A DNA stretch of 64,000 bases. It comes from DATBLE01 sp036555585 (GTDB lineage: Bacteria > Actinomycetota > Thermoleophilia > Gaiellales > Gaiellaceae). The stretch is from contig DATBLE010000047.1 in NCBI GenBank assembly GCA_036555585.1, positions 62,001 through 126,000 of the forward strand. The letters are read 5' to 3'. The position numbers and the translations under genes are program-made. How positions within the stretch are numbered: the stretch's first letter is position 1; each line of letters opens with the position of its first letter. Of the stretch, positions 26,314 through 33,701 are shown one piece after another. The notes under the pieces were generated by a model that did no database searches, was not told the DNA's origin, and saw nothing but the letters and a program-made list of their open reading frames with translations.

Positions 26314-26811
26314 ATGCAGGCACGGATCGACAACCCCGCGCTCACCGTTCCCGGCGCTCTGCGGGCGTTTCAGGGGCTGGACAGGGCGGTCAGGCAGACC
26401 GGCGTCCCCGAGGTCACCCTGCACCTCGTCGCGTTGCGCGCGAGCCAGATCAACGGCTGCAGCATCTGCGTCGACATCCACTCGCGCGAGCTCAGGCACG
26501 CAGGCGAGCCCGACGAGCGCGTCTACTCGGTCGCCGCGTGGCGGGAAGCCTCGTACTTCACCGATGCCGAGCGGGCGGCGCTCGCGCTGGCCGAGGCGGC
26601 CACCCGGCTCGCCGACCACGCGGACGCCGTGTCCGACGACGTCTGGGCGGAGGCGGCAGCTCACTACGACGAGCCGCAGCTGGCCGCGCTGGTGATCGCG
26701 ATCGCGGCGATCAACGCGTTCAACCGCGTCAACGCCGTCACCGGCCAGGTCTCCGGCGAGTGGATCGGCCGGTGGGTCGGACGCCGGGCGCCTGCGGAGC
26801 AGGCGGCCTGA
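26314..26811 (+). CDS. Carboxymuconolactone decarboxylase/AhpD-like protein
   Basis: 165 residues from ATG at 26314, with CGGAGG ten bases upstream. The AhpD-type active site appears as GCSICVDIHSREL (C-x2-C-x3-H) near residue 51 and a helical bundle covers the rest. AhpD-like proteins act as thiol reductases or peroxidases; the family name is misleading for those with the CxxC motif. It is the first gene of a plus-strand run with an amidohydrolase and an epimerase, and is divergent from the LAL regulator. Confidence 0.88.
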   Translation: MQARIDNPALTVPGALRAFQGLDRAVRQTGVPEVTLHLVALRASQINGCSICVDIHSRELRHAGEPDERVYSVAAWREASYFTDAERAALALAEAATRLADHADAVSDDVWAEAAAHYDEPQLAALVIAIAAINAFNRVNAVTGQVSGEWIGRWVGRRAPAEQAA

Positions 26812-26816
26812 GCCGC

Positions 26817-27881
26817 GTGGCTCCGGACAGCACGGGCGGCGGAGGCGGCGGTCCGCGGATCGACGCCCACCACCACATGTTCCCGCCCGTCCTCGTCGAC
26901 GCGCTGAAGCGCTCCGGCGTGACGCAGCTCGGCGGCGAGCCGCTCGCGGCCACGTGGACGCCCGAGCAGTCGCTCGACTTCATGGATCGCTTCGGAATCG
27001 CCACGGCGATCCTGTCGGTTCCCACCGCGCTTCCGGCCGCTGCCGGAGGGCGCAGTCGCCTCGCACGGGAGATCAACGAGCTCGGGCAGGAGCTCGCGAA
27101 GCGCTGGCACGGGCGGTTCGGGTTCTTCGCCGCCTTGCCGCTTCCCGACGTCGAGGCAGCCGTTCGCGAAGCGCAGCACGCGCTGGACGTGCTCGGCGCC
27201 GACGGCGTCGGGCTGCTCACCAATCACGAGGGGATCTACCAGGGAGACGCCCGCCTCGAGCCCCTGTATCTGGAGCTCGACCGACGAGGAGCCGCATGCC
27301 TCGTGCATCCGGCCGCGCCCTGGGTGGGCGGCCGGGCCGCGGACTCGCCGCTCGCAGACATCCAGACGTCGGTGCTCGAGTTCCCGTTCGAGACGACGCG
27401 AGCGGCTGCGAATCTCGTCGTCGCCGGCACGCTCAAGCGCTACCCGCGCGTGCGGTTCATCCTCACCCACGCCGGCGGCTGCGTCTCGAGCCTTTCGAGC
27501 CGGATCGTCGATCGTCGCCCGATCGTCGCCGCCTACTCGTCGATGCTCGAGCGAGACGAGACTCCCTCCCTGACGGCGCTCGAAGAGATGCTGGCGGAGG
27601 CGCAGCGGCAGAGCGCCGATCTCCTCGCAGCGCTGCACTACGACGTCGCGCTCTCGACCGACCGGCAGCCGCTCGCCGCACTGACGCGGCTGGTACCGGT
27701 GAGGCAGCTGCTCCTCGGAACGGATTTCCCCGTCGCCCGGGAGATCGGCGCAGCGCTCACCATCGACGGAGTCCGGCAGTTCCCGGGCTTCACCGAGGCC
27801 GACCGGGAGGCGGTCGAACGGGCGAACGCTGCCCGGCTGTTCCCTCGTCTCGCGAGGTCGGGCCCGCCGGAAGCCCGGTGA
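26817..27881 (+). CDS. Amidohydrolase of the ACMSD-like (PF04909) family
   Basis: 354 residues from GTG at 26817, 5 nt after the AhpD-like stop. Metal ligands follow the family: RIDAHHHMFPP near residue 14, LVHPAAPW near 163, FILTHAGGC near 217 and LLGTDFPVARE near 300. Relatives decarboxylate or hydrolyse aromatic acids (ACMSD, gamma-resorcylate decarboxylase). Together with the AhpD-like gene it suggests aromatic acid turnover, but the substrate is unknown. Confidence 0.88.
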   Translation: MAPDSTGGGGGGPRIDAHHHMFPPVLVDALKRSGVTQLGGEPLAATWTPEQSLDFMDRFGIATAILSVPTALPAAAGGRSRLAREINELGQELAKRWHGRFGFFAALPLPDVEAAVREAQHALDVLGADGVGLLTNHEGIYQGDARLEPLYLELDRRGAACLVHPAAPWVGGRAADSPLADIQTSVLEFPFETTRAAANLVVAGTLKRYPRVRFILTHAGGCVSSLSSRIVDRRPIVAAYSSMLERDETPSLTALEEMLAEAQRQSADLLAALHYDVALSTDRQPLAALTRLVPVRQLLLGTDFPVAREIGAALTIDGVRQFPGFTEADREAVERANAARLFPRLARSGPPEAR

Positions 27882-27949
27882 ATTCGCCGGTGCGACCGGC
27901 GGCTCCGGCGCGCAACCCTCACCTCGCCAATCGACGAAAGGAGCTGATC

Positions 27950-28972
27950 ATGAAGGTGTTCGTTGCCGGCGCGACCGGAGTGATGGGCAAGCAACTGGTG
28001 CCGCGTCTGGTGGCCGCGGGTCATCAGGTCGTCGGCATGGCGCACAGCGAGTCGAGGCGGGCAGCCCTCGCCGAGCTTGGCGCCGTGCCGGTGGTCGCGG
28101 ACGCGCTCGATGCCGATCGGGTCGCGGAGGCAGTCGCCGCGGCGAATCCGGAGGTGATCGTGCACGAGCTGACGGCGATCGGGCCGGTCGACCTCCGGCA
28201 CATGGATCGTGACTTCGCCCTGACCAACCGCCTGCGGATCGAGGGCACCGATCATCTGCTCTCGGCCGCGCGCGCGGCGGGAGTGCGACGCTTCGTGGCG
28301 CAGAGCGCGGTGTACGGCGCCTACGCCCGCACCGGCGGCCCGGTCAAGACCGAGGAGGATCCGCTCGACTCCTCGCCGCCGCGCGAGGGCCGCGAGAGCA
28401 TGGCCGCGCTCCGGCATCTGGAGGAGGCGGTGCTCGCGGCCACGTGGACGGAGGGGATCGTGCTGCGTTACGGCGCGTTCTACGGGCCGGAGACGTCGCT
28501 TTCCGCGGGCGGCGAGCAGTTCGAGCTGGTGCGCAAGCGCAAGTTCCCGGTGGTCGGCGACGGGGCCGGGGTCTGGTCGTTCGTCCACATCGCCGATGCC
28601 GCCGAGGCGACGGTCGCAGCGGTCGACCGCGGCAGCCCGGGGGTCTACAACATCGTGGACGACGATCCGGCCCCGGTCGCGGAGTGGCTGCCCGCGCTCG
28701 CACAGCTGCTCGGAGCCAGGAAGCCGATGCACGTGCCCCGGTTCGTCGGACGGATGTTCGCGGGCGAGGTCGGGACGGTGTTCATGACCGAGATCCGCGG
28801 CGCCTCCAACGAGAAGGCCAAGCGCGAGCTGGGCTGGCAGCCCAGGCATGCGAGCTGGCGGCAGGGGTTTGCCGAGGCGAACGGACACGACCAGCAGCCG
28901 TCCGAAGCGGAGCCGGCGAGCCGGGCGGGGCAGGCGGCGCTGTCTCGGCCGGGCACAGCCGAAAAGGGGTGA
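27950..28972 (+). CDS. NAD(P)-dependent epimerase/dehydratase (extended SDR-like)
   Basis: 340 residues from ATG at 27950, with AAGGAG upstream. The nucleotide-binding start is MKVFVAGATGVMGKQLVPRL and the domain ends with the epimerase-type FVHIADAAEATVAAVDRG and GVYNIVDDDPAPV. The catalytic Tyr/Lys pair is not in the usual YxxxK form (AVYGAYARTGG is the closest), so an atypical reductase or a redox sensor is possible. It ends with a polar tail of about 30 residues. It lies in the AhpD/amidohydrolase run. Confidence 0.85.
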   Translation: MKVFVAGATGVMGKQLVPRLVAAGHQVVGMAHSESRRAALAELGAVPVVADALDADRVAEAVAAANPEVIVHELTAIGPVDLRHMDRDFALTNRLRIEGTDHLLSAARAAGVRRFVAQSAVYGAYARTGGPVKTEEDPLDSSPPREGRESMAALRHLEEAVLAATWTEGIVLRYGAFYGPETSLSAGGEQFELVRKRKFPVVGDGAGVWSFVHIADAAEATVAAVDRGSPGVYNIVDDDPAPVAEWLPALAQLLGARKPMHVPRFVGRMFAGEVGTVFMTEIRGASNEKAKRELGWQPRHASWRQGFAEANGHDQQPSEAEPASRAGQAALSRPGTAEKG

Positions 28973-28977
28973 TCGTC

Positions 28978-29700
28978 ATGCAAGCGACATATCCGCAGGT
29001 CGCGACCGCGGCCGCAGGACGCCGGTGGGGAGCCCGCCGGATCGCGGCGATGGCCGGCGCGATCCTCGTCGTGCTCCTCGGGCTGGCAGCGCTGGCCGGA
29101 GGCGTGACCGCGCTCGTGTACGACCAGACCCAGCGTGACTCGAGCGGCTATCTGATGTCCCGCTCGCGGAGCTTCTCGACCGAGACGTACGCCCTCGTCT
29201 CCGGGAGCTACCACGCGGGCACCTCGGGTCTCCGCGGTGTCGAGAACGACGTCGTCGGCCGCTTCCGCGTCCGCACCCGTAGCGACCGTCCGATCTTCGT
29301 CGGGATCGCCCGCTCGTCGGGCGTCGACTCCTACCTCGGCGGCGTTCGACGCGCGATCGCGACGCGCCTGTACGCCGGCCCCTCCGACTTCGACGTGCAG
29401 CCCGGAGGCGGGCCGCCCATGCCGCCGACCGCGACGCACGTGTGGGCCGCGCAGTCGCTCGGCTCCGGCACGCAGACGCTGGCGTGGTCGCCACGCGACG
29501 GACGCTGGCGCATCGTCGTCATGAATGCCGACGGCTCCGCCGGCGTACGGGCCGACGTCGCCATCGGCGGGCGCTTCCCGGATCTGCTCTGGATCGGAAT
29601 CGGCCTGACCGGCGGCGGCGTGCTGATCCTGCTGCTGAGCGGCGTCGCGATCCGCTTCGCGCTTCCCCGGCGCGCGGCCGCCCACGGGGCCGTGCGATGA
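28978..29700 (+). CDS. Two-helix membrane protein with extracytoplasmic beta domain
   Basis: 240 residues from ATG at 28978, 5 nt after the epimerase stop. One membrane helix at residues 24-50 and another near 208-230 enclose a region of about 150 residues rich in Thr/Ser/Gly with beta-type patterning (SFSTETYALVSGSYHAG, WRIVVMNADGSAGVRADVAI). I have no firm name for the family; similar proteins are annotated as hypothetical membrane proteins in actinobacteria. It is coupled by ATGA to a degenerate SRPBCC fragment. Confidence 0.75.
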   Translation: MQATYPQVATAAAGRRWGARRIAAMAGAILVVLLGLAALAGGVTALVYDQTQRDSSGYLMSRSRSFSTETYALVSGSYHAGTSGLRGVENDVVGRFRVRTRSDRPIFVGIARSSGVDSYLGGVRRAIATRLYAGPSDFDVQPGGGPPMPPTATHVWAAQSLGSGTQTLAWSPRDGRWRIVVMNADGSAGVRADVAIGGRFPDLLWIGIGLTGGGVLILLLSGVAIRFALPRRAAAHGAVR

Positions 29701-29900
29701 AGCCGGTGACGGTGTCCGTCACCGTCCGCAAGGGCCGAGAGGCAGTGTGGCGCTATCTGGCGGTCGCCCGCCGGCGGAAGCACAGAGGGGGCGCCGAAGC
29801 GCCCCCTCTGAGCGACGCCGTTACGACAGGAAGGAGTCGATCCAGTCGAGGACTTCGGGAACGTCGATCCGCTGCGAGTACCCCACGCCTGCACAGTTGA
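29697..29900 (+). pseudogene. Truncated SRPBCC (START-like) protein fragment
   Basis: The frame begins in an ATGA overlap with the previous gene. The first ~24 residues, MKPVTVSVTVRKGREAVWRY, match the opening strand and helix of SRPBCC/polyketide-cyclase-like proteins. After residue 24 the coding pattern is lost and the frame runs straight into the terminator hairpin at 29783. Most of a normal ~145-residue domain is missing, so this is a remnant, probably created by deletion up to the terminator. Confidence 0.5.
29783..29810. terminator. Bidirectional hairpin terminator
   Basis: A perfect 12-bp stem (CAGAGGGGGCGC paired with GCGCCCCCTCTG) closes on a CGAA tetraloop. It sits between the plus-strand AhpD/epimerase run and the minus-strand protease remnant, eleven bases from the stop of the latter. 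There is no U-tract, but the stability makes it a convincing terminator for both strands. Confidence 0.8.
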
Positions 29901-30310
29901 CGTTGGTGACGTAGGAGTTCACGCCGAGCACGGTGTCGGTCCCACCTTGCAGATCGGGGCCACCTGAGTCGCCGAAGCAGGCTCCGCCCGACCCGCCGCC
30001 CTTGTTGAGGGCAAGTTTGAGGAACTCGTCGCTGTGCTTGAAGTTGCCCGAGACCAGCTCGCTCGGCGCATACATTCGCTCGCGCGGCCCCGTCCAGCGG
30101 TAGAACGGCGGGGCTGCGGAAGCTGATTGCCGGGGATGTTCGCCTGGAACTGCACGCCGTAGCCGACGAAGTCCACCGACGTCTTGTTCGCCAGGGCGTC
30201 CACGAGCCCCGGCTGCGGCAAGTCGGCGTAGCGGCTGACCGGGATTCCGGAATCGAGGACGACGATGCCGACGTCGCGGTAGGCGAAGTTCGGAGCACGA
30301 ACAGGTGGCG
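29821..30310 (-). pseudogene. Trypsin-like serine protease remnant
   Basis: The C-terminal part holds the active-site Ser motif ACFGDSGGPDLQGG and ends EVLDWIDSFLS, typical of secreted S1 proteases. In another frame upstream, YRDVGIVVLDSGIPVSRYAD gives the segment with the catalytic Asp. The two frames join around 30085-30110 near a C-rich run (CAGCCCCGCCG). Everything before the Asp strand, including the signal peptide and the catalytic His, is missing and replaced by the next gene. It is therefore truncated and frameshifted. Confidence 0.75.
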
Positions 30311-30318
30311 CATCGGGC

Positions 30319-30771
30319 CTACGCGCGCGCCGCGTAATCGACACTGCGGAACGGCCAGTCGGACGCGAGCCAGTCGCTGACGGCGCGCCAGATGGGGACG
30401 TCCAGGGCGGCGTGGCTCGCCCGCACCCAGGAGAGCGCACGGGCATCGTCCTCGCTGTCCGCGGGTGGAGGGTAGATGTAGACGCACCCGATCACAGCGC
30501 GGCTGGCGGGATCGAGCACCGTGTACGTGAACCCCGTCCGGTTGCGGAAGTCGTCGGCATGGCGCTCCAGGTCGGCCCGGTTCTCGTCCAGCGTCATCTG
30601 TCGTGGCCAGCGGCTGTCGCCCCATCCGGGCGTCGCAGCGATGTGGTCCATCGATGACGTCCAGGCGGCGTAGTCCGGCTCGTTGTGCTCGGGCCCGAGT
30701 GGCTCGAGCACGAACTGCGGCGTCTCGAGCCGGCAAGGCACGTCGAAGTCGCGCGGGACGAACTCGTCCAC
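30319..30771 (-). CDS. GNAT-like N-acetyltransferase
   Basis: 150 residues from GTG at 30771. The middle holds DENRADLERHADDFRNRTGF and VLDPASRAVIGCVYIYPP, which match the strand 4 region of GNAT-type acetyltransferases, and FVLEPLGPEHNEPDY resembles their N-terminal entry. The acetyl-CoA loop is weak (ALSWVRASHAALD), so this is a divergent member. The substrate is unknown. The gene directly abuts the protease remnant, whose 5' part it may have replaced. Confidence 0.65.
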   Translation of the reverse strand: MDEFVPRDFDVPCRLETPQFVLEPLGPEHNEPDYAAWTSSMDHIAATPGWGDSRWPRQMTLDENRADLERHADDFRNRTGFTYTVLDPASRAVIGCVYIYPPPADSEDDARALSWVRASHAALDVPIWRAVSDWLASDWPFRSVDYAARA

Positions 30772-30802
30772 GACACGGATCGTAGACTGCCCCCGGTCCG
30801 GC

Positions 30803-31417
30803 TCACGCGGGCCGCCACGGCTCGTGCTCGTGCGCGAGCCAGACCAGCTCGGGGTCGAGCGCGCGCACCCGCAGCTGTCCTTCGGTGTGCGGCTCGTCGA
30901 GCTCCCCGAACCAGACCGCGACGTCTCCGCCGACGACAACGGGACGCCCGCCCGTCTCGACGACGACCACCTGCAGGCCGCGTGTGTGGCCCGGCGCGGG
31001 CACGAGCCTGACCCCCGGAAGCAGCTCGAGCTCGCCGTCGACCGGCACGTACCGCACGCCGGGCGCCTCGACCCACTCGCGAACGGTGTAGTCGTCCTCG
31101 TTGCGCGCGTCGTCGAGCTCCCGGCGCTGGACGTAGATCGGCCGGCCCGCGAAGAGGTGGTTGCCGCCGCAGTGGTCGAAGTGCAGGTGTGTGTTGACGA
31201 CGATGTCGATGCCGGCGAGGTCGAAGTCCTTGCTCAGTGGATAGAGGCGGGGTTCCATGTCGGCCACCGCCGGGTGCAGCTCCGTCATGCCGGTGTCGAC
31301 GAGCACGCGCGCACCGGGATGGTCGATGACGTGCACGTAGACCGGCATCCGCGCGCCCTCGGCGAGCAGGTCGGCAACGAGGACCGGCGTGACGGCGACC
31401 GAGGCGGGAGCGTTCAT
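30803..31417 (-). CDS. Metallo-beta-lactamase-fold hydrolase, AHL-lactonase-like
   Basis: 204 residues from ATG at 31417. The di-metal motif NTHLHFDHCGG (H-x-H-x-D-H) lies near residue 76, the bridging His in PAPGHTRGLQ near 139 and the last His in LAHEHEPW at the end. Length and the spacing to VDTGMTELHP near 41 fit N-acyl-homoserine-lactone lactonases such as AiiA relatives. It may cleave lactones and interfere with neighbours' quorum signals; other lactone or ester substrates cannot be excluded. Confidence 0.85.
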   Translation of the reverse strand: MNAPASVAVTPVLVADLLAEGARMPVYVHVIDHPGARVLVDTGMTELHPAVADMEPRLYPLSKDFDLAGIDIVVNTHLHFDHCGGNHLFAGRPIYVQRRELDDARNEDDYTVREWVEAPGVRYVPVDGELELLPGVRLVPAPGHTRGLQVVVVETGGRPVVVGGDVAVWFGELDEPHTEGQLRVRALDPELVWLAHEHEPWRPA

Positions 31418-31435
31418 CGGGCCGCTGTCTCCTGG

Positions 31436-32404
31436 TCAGACAGTAATGACGACCTTGCCGCGCGCGTGGCCCGCTCTGAGGTAGCGGATCGCCTCAGGTA
31501 CCTCTTCGAGCAGGAACGTCCTGTCGACGACGGGTCTGATGGTGCCCGCATCGAGCAGCGCTCGCAGCTCCTCCAGGTCCCGCCGACGCTCTTTCGAGAT
31601 GAAGAAACCGAGCTTCTGCCGCGAGAACGGCGAGAGTGCGGCCGCGCGCAGCTGACGGCGGATGCCGAGCCAGTTGCCCGCGTCTTCGGCGCCGACGATC
31701 ACCAGCGTCCCCCGCGGTGTCAACGCCCGCCGGAGCTCGGACAGCGAGCGGTTGCCGGCGATATCGAGAATGACGTCGTACCGTCGGCGACCGTCGGCGA
31801 AATCCTCTCGCGCGTAGTCGATCACGTGGTCGGCACCGAGCGAGCGCACCAGCTCGGTCTTCGAGGTACTGCAAACACCGGTCACCTCGGCCCCGTCCGC
31901 TTTCGCAATCTGCACGGCGAACGTACCTACACCTCCGCCCGCACCGATGATCAGCACGCGCTGGCCGGGGCGAACGCCTCCGTGCTCGCGGACTGCCTGC
32001 AGTGCCGCGAAGCCGGAGATCGGGAGTGCAGCGGCCTGCTCGAAGCCCACGCTCTCCGGCTTCGGCACGAGGCGATCCGGGCGAGCGACGGCGTATTCGG
32101 CAAAGGACCCGCGGCAGGTGCCGAACACCTCCTGTCCCGGCCGGAGCTCCGTGACCTGCGTGCCAACCGCCTCGATGCGTCCGGCCACGTCGTACCCGAG
32201 CAGGGGGTTCTTCGGCGCCCGGATCCCGAAGCCCGCCAGGCGCATCGCGTACGGCGTCCCCGTCATCAGGTGCCAGACGCCTTGGTCGACGCCCGCTGCC
32301 TGCACGCGCACCAGCACGTCGCCCTCGCCCGCGACCGGCCGGTCGACGTCCGCGAGCCGCAGAACGTCGACCGAGCCGTACGCATCCCGAATGATCGCCT
32401 TCAC
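31436..32404 (-). CDS. MDR-family NADPH:quinone oxidoreductase-like
   Basis: 322 residues from GTG at 32404 (MKAIIRDAYGSVDVLRL). It has the GroES-like N-terminal domain and the Rossmann part with IIGAGGGVGTFAVQIAKADG near residue 147. The structural and catalytic zinc ligands of true alcohol dehydrogenases are absent, as in quinone reductases and crystallins. It ends 18 nt upstream of the lactonase gene start, so both may be cotranscribed. A palindrome at 32484 lies in the shared region with the divergent monooxygenase. Confidence 0.88.
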   Translation of the reverse strand: MKAIIRDAYGSVDVLRLADVDRPVAGEGDVLVRVQAAGVDQGVWHLMTGTPYAMRLAGFGIRAPKNPLLGYDVAGRIEAVGTQVTELRPGQEVFGTCRGSFAEYAVARPDRLVPKPESVGFEQAAALPISGFAALQAVREHGGVRPGQRVLIIGAGGGVGTFAVQIAKADGAEVTGVCSTSKTELVRSLGADHVIDYAREDFADGRRRYDVILDIAGNRSLSELRRALTPRGTLVIVGAEDAGNWLGIRRQLRAAALSPFSRQKLGFFISKERRRDLEELRALLDAGTIRPVVDRTFLLEEVPEAIRYLRAGHARGKVVITV

Positions 32405-32483
32405 CGAGTGACCCCGAGCGAGCCTACCTTCCGCCGGAAGCCCGGCAGGGTGGCTTGCCGACACGTTGCTACAGTGGCTCAGC

Positions 32484-32498
32484 CGAACGAATGGTTCG
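32484..32498. promoter_or_regulatory. Short inverted repeat in divergent promoter
   Basis: CGAAC-GAATG-GTTCG, a perfect 5-bp inverted repeat with a 5-nt centre, lies between the divergent quinone reductase (start 32404) and flavin monooxygenase (start 32565). Size and position fit a dimeric repressor site (TetR or MarR type). No such regulator gene is adjacent, so this is only a suggestion. Confidence 0.3.
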
Positions 32499-32564
32499 AG
32501 GGGAGAATGCGAGGGGTCGCAGTTCGTGCTCACTCGAACGTCGGTTCGGGCTCTGAGGCAGGCG

Positions 32565-33695
32565 ATGTCCGGAAGCGAACTGTCCGCCGTCAACATCGAT
32601 CCGCGTGACGAGGAGTCGCGTGAGCGCGTCGAGGTCGCGATCGTGGGCGGCGGTCAAGCCGGTCTGGCGATGGGCTACCACCTCGCCCGTCAGGGCCGTC
32701 GCTTCGTCATCCTCGAGCGGGGCGACTCCATCGCGACTGCATGGCGCGAGCGCTGGGACTCGCTGAAGCTCTTCACGCCGCGGCGTTACAGCAGCCTGCC
32801 GGGGCTCCCCTTCCCCGGCGACCCGGACTACTACCCGACTCGCGGCGACGTGATCGCCTACCTCGAGCGCTACGCGGAGGAGTTCGACCTTCCGGTCGAG
32901 CTGAACAGCGGCGTGCGCAGGCTTTCCCGCAAGGATGGACGCTTCGTCCTCGAGCTCGACGGGCGGACGATCACCGCCGACGCGGTCGTGGTCGCGACGG
33001 GCCCGTTCCAGGCGCCCTACGTCCCCAGGCTGGCGGAAGAGCTCGACCCCGGCGTCTGGCAGGCACATAGCACCGCCTACCGGCGACCGGGTGACGTGCC
33101 AGACGGAACGGTGCTCGTGGTCGGGGGTGGGAACACGGGCTTCCAGATCAGCAAGGAGCTCTCCGCGACCCGCAAGGTCATCCTCTCGGTCGGCTCTCGT
33201 CAAAAGCCGCTGCCGCAGCGGGTGGCGGGGCGAGATCTCTTCTGGTGGCTGACGAAGACGGGCCTGATCGACAAGACGGTCGAGTCGCGCCTCGGCCGAC
33301 GGCTGAAGGACCGGGACACGCTGATCGGATCGAGCCCGCGCCAGCTCGAGCGCCGCTACGGGGTCGAGCTGAAGCCGCGCGCGATTCGCGGCTCGGGGCT
33401 CACCGTCACCTTCGAGGACGGAAGCGAGGTCGAAGTGGGCGCCGTCATCTGGGCGACGGGCTACCGGCCCGACTACGCCTGGATCGATCTGCCGATCTTC
33501 GAGCAGGACGGACGCCTGCGCCACCGGCGTGGCGTAACCGACGTCGCGGGTCTCCACTTCCTCGGCCTCACCTGGCAGCACACGCGCGGCTCGGCCCTGA
33601 TCGGCTGGGTGAAGGAAGATGCGGAGTTCATTGCCGAGCGAATCTCGGTCTTGCAGGAGACGAATCCGGGCACGAGCGAGCGAACGGGAAGGTAG
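32565..33695 (+). CDS. CzcO-like flavin-containing monooxygenase
   Basis: 376 residues from ATG at 32565. The FAD motif VAIVGGGQAGLAMGYHLARQ starts near residue 24 and a second Rossmann motif for NADPH, VLVVGGGNTGFQISKELS, lies near 186. The stretch between them (RWDSLKLFTPRRYSSLPGLP) and WATGYRPDYAWIDLP near 304 are typical of the CzcO/YpmE group annotated as putative flavoprotein or Baeyer-Villiger-like monooxygenase. Six bases separate it from the multicopper oxidase gene, suggesting a shared transcript. Confidence 0.9.
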   Translation: MSGSELSAVNIDPRDEESRERVEVAIVGGGQAGLAMGYHLARQGRRFVILERGDSIATAWRERWDSLKLFTPRRYSSLPGLPFPGDPDYYPTRGDVIAYLERYAEEFDLPVELNSGVRRLSRKDGRFVLELDGRTITADAVVVATGPFQAPYVPRLAEELDPGVWQAHSTAYRRPGDVPDGTVLVVGGGNTGFQISKELSATRKVILSVGSRQKPLPQRVAGRDLFWWLTKTGLIDKTVESRLGRRLKDRDTLIGSSPRQLERRYGVELKPRAIRGSGLTVTFEDGSEVEVGAVIWATGYRPDYAWIDLPIFEQDGRLRHRRGVTDVAGLHFLGLTWQHTRGSALIGWVKEDAEFIAERISVLQETNPGTSERTGR

Positions 33696-33701
33696 GTAGC
33701 C

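Noticed and set aside
23494..26811. A plus-strand open frame of about 1100 codons over the LuxR/LAL gene
   Set aside because: Only its last 165 codons (from 26314) are real, the AhpD-like protein. The rest is antisense to a well-defined regulator with Walker and helix-turn-helix motifs.
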